Shown in pieces: positions 1-8,979 of a stretch of DNA of 58,901 bases (position 1 is its first letter; every line of letters begins with the position of its first letter). The stretch is taken from positions 1 through 58,901 of the forward strand of contig ONQZ01000006.1 of the NCBI GenBank assembly GCA_900320095.1. The letters run 5' to 3'. A program made the translations under genes and the position numbers. The notes below the pieces were generated by a model. The model was given only the letters and a program-made list of their open reading frames with translations. It searched no databases and was not told where the DNA came from. The stretch is from an uncultured Lentisphaerota bacterium. Its GTDB lineage: Bacteria > Verrucomicrobiota > Lentisphaeria > Victivallales > UBA1829.

Positions 1-813
1 GAAGCCGCCCATGCCGCCGCCCATCGGAGGCATGCCGCCGCCGAAGCCGCCCATGCCGCCGCCGAAGCCGCCGAAACCGGCAGGAGCGCCGCCGGCGGGA
101 GCATTACCCGCGGGAGCCGCACCGGCAGGAGCGCCGGCAGCAGGCGCGGGAGCCTGGTTCGGAGCAGGAGCGCCGCCGAAGCCGCCGCCGAAGCCGGGGA
201 AGCCGCCCATGCCGCCGCCCATCGGAGGCATGCCGCCCATGCCGCCGCCGAAGCCGCCCATCGGGGGCATGCCGCCCATACCGCCGGGAGCGCCGGCGCC
301 GCCGCCCATCGGAGGCATGCCGCCCATGCCGCCGCCGAAGCCGCCGAAGCCACCCATGGCGATCCGGGCTTCCCAGTCGGTGTTTTCGAGCCAGCGGAGT
401 TTCGGATTGTCGGTCAGGACGTACGGTTTGAGCACGCCGTTCACCTGGCTGTTGTCGATGAATATCTTGGTCGGGGTGCCGTCAGCGTCCGTGCCAACAA
501 GGATGTAACGCGCGGAGATCGCGCCGCTGCGCTGCGTGTCGACCGCGCCGGGCTGGATCTCGCCCTTGAAGAACGTGGTGTCGAGGTCGCCGTGGAAGAG
601 GATCATGGTGGCGCTGCCTTTGCCGCCCTGCACGGAGAACGTCTGGTCCAGGATCACGTGGATCTGGAAGACTTTCTTGCGGGCGACCTGTTTGGCGGCA
701 GTGTTCGCGCCGACCGCGGGCTGGGCGTTCTGGGCGCTCACGATCATGGGGACGCCGACCAGGGTGACGCATGCGGCGGTGGCCGCAGCGGCATACAGGA
801 TGCTTTTCTTCAT
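1..813 (-). CDS. Secreted DUF3237-like protein with Gly/Met/Pro-rich repeat tail (3' end outside window)
   Basis: Reading leftwards from ATG at 813 the frame stays open for 271 codons to the window edge, so the C-terminus is missing. Residues 1-30 form a signal peptide (Lys-Lys start, Ala-rich core, cleavage near VSAQ). Residues 45-155 resemble DUF3237: FHGDLDTTFFKGEIQPG, then SARYILVGTDADG, then TDNPKLRWLENTDW. After about residue 157 the chain becomes repeats of GGFGGGMGGMPPMGGG type, broken by a PAPAAGAPAGAAPAG stretch. A ribosome site (AAAGG) lies about 8 bases upstream. DUF3237 has no established activity. The tail looks flexible or adhesive, which is inference. The Pro-rich open frame on the other strand is its shadow. 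Confidence 0.75.
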   Translation of the reverse strand, partial: MKKSILYAAAATAACVTLVGVPMIVSAQNAQPAVGANTAAKQVARKKVFQIHVILDQTFSVQGGKGSATMILFHGDLDTTFFKGEIQPGAVDTQRSGAISARYILVGTDADGTPTKIFIDNSQVNGVLKPYVLTDNPKLRWLENTDWEARIAMGGFGGFGGGMGGMPPMGGGAGAPGGMGGMPPMGGFGGGMGGMPPMGGGMGGFPGFGGGFGGAPAPNQAPAPAAGAPAGAAPAGNAPAGGAPAGFGGFGGGMGGFGGGMPPMGGGMGGF

Positions 814-861
814 TGCTGGAACCTTTCTTTGAGGTTAAATTGGTTTGCTCCCCCCGCCTTT

Positions 862-1341
862 TCAGGCATGGAAGCCGTAAATAAAAAGATAGAACATGAA
901 TTCAAGCACATCACGCAAATCATCCGCGCCCTTCACGGCCAGCTCCGGGATACCATTGCAGTTGCCGTTTTTGTAGAACTCCGCGATTCGGCCGTTCTGC
1001 CGGACCGACCACTTCGGGAAACCGTTTCCGTTGCCGTTGTCGTAGATGGCGACGTAGCGGCCTTTGAACTCGAAATAATAGATCGGGAAACCGTTCCCGT
1101 TGCCGTTCGGATAGAACTCCGTGCCGCGCGAACCGTACTTGAAATACCCGACGGGGATGCCGTTGCAGTTGCCGTTCGGGTAGACCTCGCAGGCACGGGA
1201 CGATTTCTTCATCGACCAGAACGGGATACCGTTGCAGTTGCCGTTGTCGTAGATGCACCAGTAACCGCGCTGCTCGGTCATGGATGCGTAGGGCATGCCG
1301 TTGCAGTTGCCGTTCTGATAGGCGTAGTATGTCGTGCTCAC
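862..1341 (-). CDS. Small protein of six NGNCNG repeats, unknown function
   Basis: This 159-residue protein is almost entirely six tandem units of about 23 residues. Each begins with N-G-N-(C/G)-N-G-(I/F/M)-P and is preceded by an aromatic residue two positions upstream (YQ, YD, YP, YK). Units 1, 2, 3 and 6 carry Cys in the motif; units 4 and 5 carry Gly. There is no signal peptide or membrane segment except a short hydrophobic C-terminus (FMFYLFIYGF). The start is GTG with AGGAG 9 bases upstream. The regular Asn/Gly spacing recalls metal-binding loops or beta-solenoid turns, but I do not recognise the family. The coding strand is chosen by the ribosome site and the regular residue pattern. 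Confidence 0.7.
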   Translation of the reverse strand: MSTTYYAYQNGNCNGMPYASMTEQRGYWCIYDNGNCNGIPFWSMKKSSRACEVYPNGNCNGIPVGYFKYGSRGTEFYPNGNGNGFPIYYFEFKGRYVAIYDNGNGNGFPKWSVRQNGRIAEFYKNGNCNGIPELAVKGADDLRDVLEFMFYLFIYGFHA

Positions 1342-1453
1342 GGGGAAACTCCTGGTTCGAGGGGAAGCGGAGGATTTGCGGGATGCGGCGGAGCGGCCGG
1401 ATTTGAGGGGAAGGACCGCACCGCCGGGAATGGTGAACCGAACTTAGACTAGC

Positions 1454-2473
1454 TCAGTCCGCCCACTCGGTGATCGCCGCGACCGCGGCGCAGTCCACGA
1501 TGTCGTCCACGGAGCAGCCACGGGAGACGTCGGTGAACGGGCGGCGGAGGCCCTGGATCAGCGGTCCGATGGCGGTGGCGCCCGCGAGGCGTTCCGTCGC
1601 CTTGTACATGGTGTTGCCGCAGTTCAGATCGGGGAAGATGAGGACGTTCGCCTGGCCAGCGACCGGGGAGCCCGGCGCTTTCTTTTTGGCGATGTCCGGG
1701 ATGATCGCGGCGTCGAACTGGAGTTCGCCGTCGATGAGCAGATCGGGTGCGAGCGCCTTGGCCTTGGCGGTGGCTTCGACGACCTTGTCGATGATCGGAT
1801 CGTGCGCGGAGCCCTTGGAGGAGCAGCTGATCATGGCGACCTTCGGCTCCTGGCCGGTGTACTGGCGGAACGTCTTCGCCGTGGTGACGGCGATCTCGGC
1901 GAGCTGGTCGGCGTTCGGGTTGATGTTCAGGCCGCAGTCGGCGTAGAAGAAGACGCCCTCATAGCCCCACTTCGGATCGGGGAGCTGCATGATAAAGAAC
2001 GCGGAGGCGATGTGGTTGCCCTTGGCGGTCTTGAAGAGCTGGAGCGCGGGCTTCGTCTTCTGGGCGGTGTTGTGCGCGTAGCCGTTCGGGTTGCCGCCGC
2101 CGGACACATAGCCGTGGGCGTCTCCGGCGCAGACCATGGCGGCGGAGAAGACGCAGGTGTCCTTCAGCCATTCGCGCGCCTGTTCCGGGGTCAGGCCCTT
2201 GTTCTTGCGGATCTCGACGCAGATGTCGATGTACTTCTGCAGGTTCGGGGTCTTCAGCACGTCCACGACCTCGACGCCGTCGAGGGACACGCCGTTTTCG
2301 GCGGCGAGCTTGCGGATGGCGTCTTCATCGCCGACGAGGACGGGTTTCACATAGCCGAGCTTCGCGAGCTTTTCGGCTGCTTTGAGGTTGCGGGGGTCGT
2401 CGCTTTCGGTCAGGCAGACTTTTCTGCCCAGGGACTTCGCTTTCGCGCGGATGGATTCGAGCACGTTGGCCAT
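1454..2473 (-). CDS. pta: Phosphate acetyltransferase
   Basis: Pta interconverts acetyl-CoA and acetyl phosphate, the step before acetate kinase in fermentative ATP formation. The 339-residue product has the length of the short single-domain class and lacks the N-terminal regulatory region of E. coli Pta. Recognisable segments are the start (VLESIRAKAKSLGRKVCLTE), GNPNGYAHNTAQKTKPALQL mid-protein and NVLIFPDLNCGNTMYKATER near the C-terminus. AAGGAG lies 8 bases before the ATG. No acetate kinase gene is adjacent. The roughly 290-base region upstream has an ACGCAT/ATGCGT inverted repeat, but I see no clear promoter for this strand. Confidence 0.93.
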   Translation of the reverse strand: MANVLESIRAKAKSLGRKVCLTESDDPRNLKAAEKLAKLGYVKPVLVGDEDAIRKLAAENGVSLDGVEVVDVLKTPNLQKYIDICVEIRKNKGLTPEQAREWLKDTCVFSAAMVCAGDAHGYVSGGGNPNGYAHNTAQKTKPALQLFKTAKGNHIASAFFIMQLPDPKWGYEGVFFYADCGLNINPNADQLAEIAVTTAKTFRQYTGQEPKVAMISCSSKGSAHDPIIDKVVEATAKAKALAPDLLIDGELQFDAAIIPDIAKKKAPGSPVAGQANVLIFPDLNCGNTMYKATERLAGATAIGPLIQGLRRPFTDVSRGCSVDDIVDCAAVAAITEWAD

Positions 2474-2705
2474 TCTGAGGAATCTCCTTGACTGTGATTT
2501 TTGATGGTTCAGCGCATGCGGACGCAGTCGACGCCCTCATGCACGTTGTTTGTTCATGTGCCGGAACACGCAAAGACCGCGCACGCATTTGCCATGCGTC
2601 CGCGAGTGTTGCGCGTTACCTAACCATAATGTAACACAAAAAATGAAAACTGAAAGTGCAAAACAGAATTTTTTCGGCTTTTTTTGCTTTTTTTTCGTTT
2701 CATGC

Positions 2706-2734
2706 TTGACTTTTCGCCTCGCCGGATGTAAATT
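2706..2734 (+). promoter_or_regulatory. Likely sigma-70 promoter of tRNA-Leu
   Basis: TTGACT (2706-2711), 17 bases, then TAAATT (2729-2734), about 28 bases before the tRNA. The -35 box is strong and the -10 box matches 4 of 6 positions. Confidence 0.55.
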
Positions 2735-2761
2735 ATATCCCATAATCCAGTTACTTGGAGT

Positions 2762-2844
2762 GCTCGGGTGGCGGAATTGGCAGACGCGCTAGCTTGAGGT
2801 GCTAGTGGGCAACCGTGGGAGTTCAAATCTCCCCTCGAGCACCA
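2762..2844 (+). tRNA. tRNA-Leu(GAG)
   Basis: Class II tRNA with acceptor strand GCTCGGG pairing with CTCGAGC (one G-T pair), then discriminator A and an encoded CCA. The anticodon arm is CTAGC-TTGAGGT-GCTAG, giving anticodon GAG for CUC/CUU leucine codons. A long variable arm (TGGGCAACCGTG) and T arm GGGAG-TTCAAAT-CTCCC are present. Confidence 0.96.
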
Positions 2845-2852
2845 TTTTTTTT

Positions 2853-2881
2853 GGCCGGACGCATGAAGTCCGGCTTTTTTG
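2853..2881 (+). terminator. Rho-independent terminator after tRNA-Leu
   Basis: Stem GCCGGAC (2854-2860) pairs with GTCCGGC (2868-2874) around a 7-base loop and is followed by seven T. Confidence 0.85.
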
Positions 2882-2924
2882 TTGCCGTTCGCCGGGAACC
2901 TTCCGTCTTTTTCGCGTTTTTCCC

Positions 2925-2953
2925 TTGCGGAATCCATCACGGGCGTGTATATT
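2925..2953 (+). promoter_or_regulatory. Promoter upstream of the DUF1015 / Kdo / Lpt gene run
   Basis: TTGCGG (2925-2930), 17 bases, TATATT (2948-2953), 41 bases before the ATG at 2995. It matches the promoter form seen repeatedly in this window. Confidence 0.65.
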
Positions 2954-2994
2954 ATAAGATAGAACTTTTCAACCGCAAATGGAGTACGTTTCCC

Positions 2995-4227
2995 ATGGCC
3001 GTTTTCAGACCTTTCCACGCCCTCATGCCCCGTCCCTCCGAAGCCGCGCAGGTCGCCGCCGTCCCCTACGACGTCGTGAACACCCCCGAAGCGGCAAAGC
3101 TCGCCGAAGGCAATCCCCTGACTTTCCTCCGCGTCTCCCGCCCCGAGATCGAACTCCCCGCGGGCACGGACATCCATTCCGACGCCGTGTACGACAAGGC
3201 GCTCGCGAACTTCAAACGCCTCTGCGCGGCCGCCCCCCTCGCCCATGATCCCGAGGCGAACCTCTACGTCTACGCGCTCACCATGGACGGCCGCACGCAG
3301 ATCGGCATCGCGGGCACCGCGTCCGCCGCCGAATACGATTCCGGCGTCATCAAGAAGCACGAGACGACCCGCCGCGACAAGGAGGACGACCGCGCCCGCC
3401 ACGTCATGACGCTCCGTTCGCAGACCGGCCCGGTCTTCCTGACCTACCGCGACGTCCCGGCGATCGACGAGCTCGTGGCGGATATCATCAAAGAAAAACC
3501 GTTCTTCTCGTTCACCGCGGCGGACGGCATCAAGCACGAACTCTGGAAAGCCGGCGACAAAAGCGTCGCGCTGGCCCGGCTCTTCGCCGACGCCGTGCCG
3601 TGCTTCTACATCGCCGACGGACACCACCGCGCCGCATCCGCCGCCCGCGCCGCCGCGACCTGCCACGCCGCGAATCCGAACCACACCGGCAACGAGGAGT
3701 ACAACTACTTCCTCGCCGTGGCGTTCCCGTCCAACCAGCTCCGCATCCTGCCGTACAACCGCGCGGTGAAGGACCTGAACGGGCTCAGCGAGGCGGAATT
3801 CCTCGCGAAGATCACCGCCGCCGGATTCGAGGTGGCGGAAACCTCCACGAAGTCGCCGGACCGCTCCGGCACGTTCCGCATGTACCTCGGCGGAAAATGG
3901 TACGCGCTCATGCCGAAATTCTCCTTCGACGGACTCTCCGTGACCGCCTGCCTCGACGTCAGCATCCTGCAGGACCGCGTGCTCGGCCCCATCCTCGGCA
4001 TCGACGACCCGCGCACGAACGCCCGCATCGACTTCATCGGCGGCATCCGCGGCACGGGCGAACTCGAACGCCTCTGCGCCGAGGGGCTCGCCGCCGTCTG
4101 CTTCTCCATGTACCCGACCACGCTGGACCAGCTGATGGCGATCGCCGACGCCGGGTCCATCATGCCCCCGAAATCCACCTGGTTCGAGCCGAAGCTCCGC
4201 GACGGCCTCGTGTCCCACGATTTCTGA
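2995..4227 (+). CDS. DUF1015 family protein
   Basis: This 410-residue protein has the DUF1015 pattern: an N-terminal FRPFHALMPRP...VPYDVVN segment, a central KKHETTRRDKEDDR segment and the signature YIADGHHRAASA. The biochemical role of the family is not established. The chosen start (ATG 2995) has GGAG about 10 bases upstream. The frame is open upstream into the tRNA region, but that part has no ribosome site and lies before the promoter. No signal peptide is seen, so it is probably cytoplasmic. kdsB follows 16 bases after the stop and is likely co-transcribed, without showing that the functions are linked. Confidence 0.85.
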   Translation: MAVFRPFHALMPRPSEAAQVAAVPYDVVNTPEAAKLAEGNPLTFLRVSRPEIELPAGTDIHSDAVYDKALANFKRLCAAAPLAHDPEANLYVYALTMDGRTQIGIAGTASAAEYDSGVIKKHETTRRDKEDDRARHVMTLRSQTGPVFLTYRDVPAIDELVADIIKEKPFFSFTAADGIKHELWKAGDKSVALARLFADAVPCFYIADGHHRAASAARAAATCHAANPNHTGNEEYNYFLAVAFPSNQLRILPYNRAVKDLNGLSEAEFLAKITAAGFEVAETSTKSPDRSGTFRMYLGGKWYALMPKFSFDGLSVTACLDVSILQDRVLGPILGIDDPRTNARIDFIGGIRGTGELERLCAEGLAAVCFSMYPTTLDQLMAIADAGSIMPPKSTWFEPKLRDGLVSHDF

Positions 4228-4243
4228 TCCCGGAGCGCGCCCC

Positions 4244-4981
4244 ATGAAGACAGCCGTCATCATCCCCGCCCGCATGGGCTCCATGCGGTTCCCCGGTAAA
4301 GTCCTCGCCGACCTCGGCGGCAAGCCGGTCATTCAGCACGTCTGGGAGAACGCCATGCGCTCGAAGGCAGACTCCGTGACCGTCGCCGCCGACGATCCCC
4401 GCGTGGAAAACGCCGTGAAGGCGTTCGGCGGGCACGTCGTCATGACGAAGCCGTCGCATCCCTCCGGGTCCGACCGCGTGTGGGAAGCCGCCCAGTCGAC
4501 CGACGCCGAGCTGATCGTGAACGTCCAGGGCGACGAGCCGTTCCTGCCGCACGAGGTCATCGACGACCTGATCGACGCCATGCACGGCCCCGACGCGCCC
4601 GCGATGGGCACCGTGGTCCTGCCGTGCTCCCGCGCCGACATCGCCGCGAACCCGAACCTCCCGAAAGTCGTCCTCACGGCCGACGACTACGCGCTGTACT
4701 TCAGCCGTTCCATGATCCCCTACCTGCGCGAAGGCGGCGAGGAGACCGAGGTCTACCGCCACTGGGGCATCTACGCCTACCGCCGCGAGACGCTCGCGAA
4801 GTTCGTCTCGCTGCCGGAAGGCCGCCTCGAACGCTGCGAAAAGCTCGAACAGCTCCGCGCGCTGGAGAACGGCATCCGCATCAAGGTCATCAAAACGTCG
4901 TTCGATTCCATCGGGATCGATACACCGGACGACCTGGTGCGCGCGCAGGAATTTCTCGCCCGAAGGGCAAAAAACATTTGA
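4244..4981 (+). CDS. kdsB: 3-deoxy-manno-octulosonate cytidylyltransferase (CMP-Kdo synthetase)
   Basis: KdsB activates Kdo with CTP to CMP-Kdo for lipid A-core assembly in the cytoplasm. The 245-residue product starts with the nucleotide-binding IIPARMGSMRFPGKVLADLGGKP, split here as IIPARMGSMRFPGK and LADLGGKP. It also has VNVQGDEPFLP, HWGIYAYRRETL, LERCEKLEQLRALENG and the C-terminal GIDTPDDL. Length and motif order match the family. GGAG lies about 10 bases before the ATG. It opens the Kdo pathway cluster kdsB-kdsA-kdsC. Confidence 0.96.
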   Translation: MKTAVIIPARMGSMRFPGKVLADLGGKPVIQHVWENAMRSKADSVTVAADDPRVENAVKAFGGHVVMTKPSHPSGSDRVWEAAQSTDAELIVNVQGDEPFLPHEVIDDLIDAMHGPDAPAMGTVVLPCSRADIAANPNLPKVVLTADDYALYFSRSMIPYLREGGEETEVYRHWGIYAYRRETLAKFVSLPEGRLERCEKLEQLRALENGIRIKVIKTSFDSIGIDTPDDLVRAQEFLARRAKNI

Positions 4982-5050
4982 TTTTTCCCGCTTTTGAAGT
5001 ATTGTATTGAAAACCGGAACATTTTTCAGCAGACAAGGACGCACGACGCC

Positions 5051-5878
5051 ATGACATTTTCTCCCGTGAAAACCTCGAACCGGACCATCGGATGCGGCAA
5101 ACTCGCCGTGTTCGCCGGTCCATGCGTCGCGGAATCCCGCGACCTGTGCCTCCGCGTGGCGGAATATCTGGCGAAGGTCTGCGACAGGATCGGCGTCCAG
5201 TACGTCTTCAAGGCGTCGTTCGACAAGGCGAACCGGAGTTCCGGCGAATCGTTCCGCGGCCCCGGCATCGACGCCGGGCTCGCCATGCTCGCGGCGGTAA
5301 AAGAACAATTCGGACTCCCGGTCGTCACCGACGTCCACGAATCCGCGCAGGCCGTGCAGGTCGCCGCCGTGGCGGATTTCCTCCAGATACCGGCGTTCCT
5401 CTGCCGTCAGACCGACCTGCTCCTCGCGTGCGCCGCGACGGGCCGCCCGGTCAACGTCAAGAAGGGGCAGTTCCTCGCCCCCGAGGACATGGCGGGCGTG
5501 ATCGGCAAACTCCGCGCCGCGGGCTGCAACGACATCCTCCTGACCGAACGCGGCACCACGTTCGGCTATCACAATCTCGTGGTCGACATGCGGTCGCTGG
5601 CGGCGATGCGCGCGCTCGGCGTGCCGGTCGTCTTCGACGCCACGCACTCGGTGCAGCTCCCCGGCGGACTCGGCAAGGCGTCCGGCGGCCAGCGCCAGTA
5701 CGTGCCGTATCTGGCACGGGCGGCCGCGGCGGTCGGCATCGACGCGCTGTTCCTGGAGGTCCACCCGGACCCCGACCACGCGCTTTCCGACGGCCCGAAC
5801 TCGCTGGATTTCGAGGCCGCGGCAAAAACCATCGAACAAGTCAAGGCGATCTATGAGCTTACCGGACAATATCTCTGA
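5051..5878 (+). CDS. kdsA: 3-deoxy-8-phosphooctulonate synthase (Kdo-8-P synthase)
   Basis: KdsA condenses arabinose 5-phosphate with phosphoenolpyruvate. The 275-residue protein shows [72 protein letters not shown] and [12 protein letters not shown], all typical of the family. The Cys in AGPC and the HP in [12 protein letters not shown] are retained. ATG 5051 was chosen because AAGGA lies 10 bases upstream; an upstream in-frame start at 4994 would add an atypical 19-residue leader. The end overlaps kdsC by 26 bases. Confidence 0.96.
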   Translation: MTFSPVKTSNRTIGCGKLAVFAGPCVAESRDLCLRVAEYLAKVCDRIGVQYVFKASFDKANRSSGESFRGPGIDAGLAMLAAVKEQFGLPVVTDVHESAQAVQVAAVADFLQIPAFLCRQTDLLLACAATGRPVNVKKGQFLAPEDMAGVIGKLRAAGCNDILLTERGTTFGYHNLVVDMRSLAAMRALGVPVVFDATHSVQLPGGLGKASGGQRQYVPYLARAAAAVGIDALFLEVHPDPDHALSDGPNSLDFEAAAKTIEQVKAIYELTGQYL

Positions 5879-6377
5879 AATCAAAGCCATCGTGCTCGAC
5901 GTCGACGGCGTCCTCACGGACGGCCGCATCGGCTACGGGTGCGGCAGTCCCCGCGAGATCAAGTTCTTCGACGTCAGGGACGGCCAGGGCATCCGCCTCG
6001 CCATGCGCGCCGGACTGTGCGTCGGCATCCTCTCCGGCCGGAAAAGCCAGGCCAACAGGACCCGCGCGAAGGAGCTCGGCCTTTCGTTCCTCTACGAAGG
6101 CTGTCTCGACAAGCTTTCCGGCTGGGAGACGCTCCTCGCCGAACAGGGCCTGAAGGCGTCCGAATGCATGTACATCGGCGACGACGTCGTGGACATGCCG
6201 CCCATGCGCCGCGCGGGATTCCCCGTGGCGGTCGCCGACGCCGTCCCGGAGCTCGACTCCGTGGCGGTCCTCCGCACCAAACATCCCGGCGGACGCGGCG
6301 CGGTCCGCGAAGCCGTCGAAATACTTCTGAAAGGACAGGGCAAATGGGACTCCGTGCTCGCAAAATACATGCTCTGA
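5853..6377 (+). CDS. kdsC: 3-deoxy-manno-octulosonate-8-phosphatase
   Basis: KdsC hydrolyses Kdo-8-phosphate to Kdo and belongs to the HAD superfamily. The 174-residue product has the nucleophile motif [12 protein letters not shown] at the N-terminus, LSGRKSQAN (motif II), [12 protein letters not shown], and the acidic [12 protein letters not shown] (motif IV). These match KdsC in order and length. The gene starts inside the end of kdsA, and its own end overlaps the next gene by 34 bases, so translation is probably coupled through the whole run. Confidence 0.95.
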   Translation: MSLPDNISEIKAIVLDVDGVLTDGRIGYGCGSPREIKFFDVRDGQGIRLAMRAGLCVGILSGRKSQANRTRAKELGLSFLYEGCLDKLSGWETLLAEQGLKASECMYIGDDVVDMPPMRRAGFPVAVADAVPELDSVAVLRTKHPGGRGAVREAVEILLKGQGKWDSVLAKYML

Positions 6378-8851
6378 GCCTGCTGTTTCTCCTGACGGCG
6401 GTGTTCGGATCCGGGGCATTCCTGCTCGCGCAGGACTTCTCCTCGGGGTCCCATACCGTCATCAAACGGTACATCCTGCCCCGTTACAGCGGCGGCGGCA
6501 AGCTCCAGTGCGTCATCTACGGCACGCAGGCGATCAACGAGGGCTCGCTGATCCGTCTGGCATTTACTCCGCACGGGGGGTCGGCACGCAGCGATGAGGA
6601 CAAGGTCGCCGTCATGATCGACTTCGTGGATGGCTCCTCCTATCCGTCCATCAGCCAGATCGACACGGTCAAGCCGAACCAGGTCTATCCGTCTCCGTAC
6701 AAGCTCGGAGCGAAGGAAAGAAGCATTCAGGAATGGTGGAAACGATCCCATCACAGGCACTCCCAGGCGTGGATCTTCATCGAAAAGACCAAACTGAACG
6801 CCGCCGAGGAAACCGCGTCCGAATCGTCCGTGAAAAGGAGCTCGGACTCCGCCGTCGTCGTCGCGGTGTTCGACAAGTCCACCAACATCCTCACCAGCGA
6901 CGAGACCGCGTTCTTCCGTTCGCGCCAGCTCGACGCGGACGGTGTCGGATTCGACGCCTTCAGCGACCGCAAGTTCATTCACATCCGCTCCAATGTCCGG
7001 GCGATCCTCCACATCAAGGACGACAAGAAAGCCGCGGAAGAACCGCTCCCCGAGGAGGAAGAACAGGGCCTCGGCAGTCTGTTCTCGTCGGACAGCCCCG
7101 CCGACGTCCGGGCGGATTCCGCCGACATCGACCTCGAAAACAACATCGTCACCCTGATCGGCAACGTCGTCGTGGACGACCACAAGAACAAGATCGTCTG
7201 CGACAAAATGGAGATCACGCTGGAGGATGACGCCGCGGATACCCTGATCGGCTCGGCGGAAAAGCCCGAAGACGCCGAAGAGGAGGCGGAGAAGGCTCCG
7301 GAAGAGGACGACAAGGCGGCCGATGACGCCGACGAGGACGAAGACGAGGACACCGGCAGCATCCGCAAGATCGTCTGCTACGGCAACGTGGTCTGCACGA
7401 TGCGCGACGGGTCCGACGGACAGGGCAAGGAGCAGACCGCCCTGTGCGAAAAGGCGGAATACGACGTCGCAAAGCGGATCGTCGTCATGACCGGCGCGCA
7501 CTCGGCCCCCGCCTCCGTAATCCCGGGAAACGTGTACGGCGTCATGGAACGCCAGGTCCGCAAGGCCTTTCTCGCGAAAAGCCCCGTGATGATGCAGGAC
7601 GAAGACTGGATGGTCGGCGAATCCTTCACGATCTTCATCAAGGAGAAGAACCGCATGAAGGTCGACGACATCAAGGTCAACTACTCCGGCTCCCTCATGT
7701 CCATGAAGGACGAGGACAAGGACGACGCGAAGGAAAAATCCGATGACGGCGAAGACAATGCCGCCACGCTGATCTCCGCCGACAGCGCGGACATCAATAT
7801 CGAACAGGACTTCATCCTGCTCCGCGGCAACGTGGATATCGACGACCAGTCCTCCAAGATCACGTGCCAGGAGATGGAGATCCGTCTGAACGGCGACAAA
7901 CAGGCCGCCGATGCCGCCGATGCCTCTGCAAAAACCGATGAACAGGAAGAAAACCTGTTCGGCAACAGGAGCGTGTCGAAGGTCATCTGCAAAAACGACG
8001 TCGTGTACATGGAGCGCCCGAAAGCGGACGATCCCGACGGGGAAAACCGGATCGCGATGTCCGACCGCGCAGACTACGACGCCGTGAAGGAGACCATCCT
8101 CATGACGGGCAGCCCCGTCGTGATGCAGGGCACGAACAAGCTCCACGGCGAGACCATCGAGATCCTCTCGAAAGAAGACAACCGCGTCATCGTCAGCGCC
8201 GTGAAGGCGCACCTCGCGGGCAGGCTCCTCTCCTCCGACGAGGAGGACGCGTCCGGCGTCGGCTCGACCACGATCACCGCCAGCTCCGCCGACTTCAGGC
8301 CGAACGAGAAGATCACGCTTTCCAAGAACGTGGTCATCGACGACGGATCCGGCAGGATCACCTGCTCCGAAATGGACATCTTCCTCCAGAAAGACTCCTC
8401 GAATTCGTTCTTCTCCGCCGGGAAACAGGCGAAAAAGGACGACGCCGAAGACAGCGACGAGATCAGAAACGATGTGTCGAAGATCGTCTGCTCCGGCAAC
8501 GTCGTGTACCGCAGGCAGGCCGACGGACAGGAACAGGTCGTCCTGGCACGCAAGGCGGACTACGACGCGGAGAATGAAATCATCGTGATGTCCGGCGCGC
8601 ACACGGCTCCGCAGGGCGAAGTCTCCAACGAGACCTACGCCGAGATCAAACGCGCGCTCAGCGAGAAGACCACTGCCTCCGGCGCAAGCGTCTTCGAACA
8701 GTATTCGATCCTGATGCAGGGCGACAACTGGATCGCCGGCAATCCCATCACGATCCACCCCAAGGAAGGGAACCGTCTGAAGGCGACCGACATGAAGGCC
8801 GCGCTGAGACGCTCCTCCCGTTCCAAAACCGCCGGCGAGGAGGGCAAGTGA
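6344..8851 (+). CDS. Large LptC/LptA-like periplasmic LPS-transport protein with three OstA modules
   Basis: This 835-residue exported protein has a signal peptide at residues 1-29. An LptC-like region follows (YILPRYSGGGKLQ; later SRQLDADGVGFDAF and FIHIRSNVRAIL). Three OstA/LptA-like modules then begin near residues 255, 478 and 644. Each starts with the pattern (A)SAD-x-hydrophobic...GNV-x-(V/I)DD, then CDKMEI, CQEMEI or CSEMDI, followed after an acidic linker by VCYGNVV/ICKNDVV/VCSGNVV and a YD-(V/A)...MTG/MSG half-module. LptC and LptA form the periplasmic LPS bridge. One polypeptide holding several modules is unusual. ATG 6344 has AAGGA 8 bases upstream; the frame is open further 5' but overlaps kdsC there. 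lptA and lptB follow. Confidence 0.8.
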   Translation: MGLRARKIHALSLLFLLTAVFGSGAFLLAQDFSSGSHTVIKRYILPRYSGGGKLQCVIYGTQAINEGSLIRLAFTPHGGSARSDEDKVAVMIDFVDGSSYPSISQIDTVKPNQVYPSPYKLGAKERSIQEWWKRSHHRHSQAWIFIEKTKLNAAEETASESSVKRSSDSAVVVAVFDKSTNILTSDETAFFRSRQLDADGVGFDAFSDRKFIHIRSNVRAILHIKDDKKAAEEPLPEEEEQGLGSLFSSDSPADVRADSADIDLENNIVTLIGNVVVDDHKNKIVCDKMEITLEDDAADTLIGSAEKPEDAEEEAEKAPEEDDKAADDADEDEDEDTGSIRKIVCYGNVVCTMRDGSDGQGKEQTALCEKAEYDVAKRIVVMTGAHSAPASVIPGNVYGVMERQVRKAFLAKSPVMMQDEDWMVGESFTIFIKEKNRMKVDDIKVNYSGSLMSMKDEDKDDAKEKSDDGEDNAATLISADSADINIEQDFILLRGNVDIDDQSSKITCQEMEIRLNGDKQAADAADASAKTDEQEENLFGNRSVSKVICKNDVVYMERPKADDPDGENRIAMSDRADYDAVKETILMTGSPVVMQGTNKLHGETIEILSKEDNRVIVSAVKAHLAGRLLSSDEEDASGVGSTTITASSADFRPNEKITLSKNVVIDDGSGRITCSEMDIFLQKDSSNSFFSAGKQAKKDDAEDSDEIRNDVSKIVCSGNVVYRRQADGQEQVVLARKADYDAENEIIVMSGAHTAPQGEVSNETYAEIKRALSEKTTASGASVFEQYSILMQGDNWIAGNPITIHPKEGNRLKATDMKAALRRSSRSKTAGEEGK

Positions 8852-8853
8852 CG

Positions 8854-8979
8854 ATGAACCGCAAATTTGAAACCGTTCCGCGCGCGGGGTCCGTTCTCCG
8901 CGGCGCGCTTTTCCGCTCCGATCATACTGTCCCGGCCACGGCCGCGGCTCACATTCAAACCAAAGGAATCCGGCTATGA
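8854..8979 (+). CDS. Possible 41-residue leader ORF between the LptC/A-like gene and lptA
   Basis: An ATG two bases after the preceding stop opens 41 codons that end in a TGA overlapping the lptA start (ATGA). It has no recognised domain and only weak ribosome-site context (GAGGGCAAGTGACG). It fills the only gap in an otherwise tightly packed run, so it could serve translational coupling, or it could be chance. Confidence 0.2.
   Translation: MNRKFETVPRAGSVLRGALFRSDHTVPATAAAHIQTKGIRL

Noticed and set aside
11..508. Plus-strand Pro/Gly-rich open frame (MPPPIGG repeats)
   Set aside because: It is the antisense reading of the Gly/Met/Pro tail of the minus-strand DUF3237-like gene, which has a signal peptide and ribosome site.
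862..1341. Regular 69-base repeats that could suggest a CRISPR array or satellite
   Set aside because: The repeats keep one reading frame with conserved residues and no spacers; they encode the NGNCNG repeat protein.
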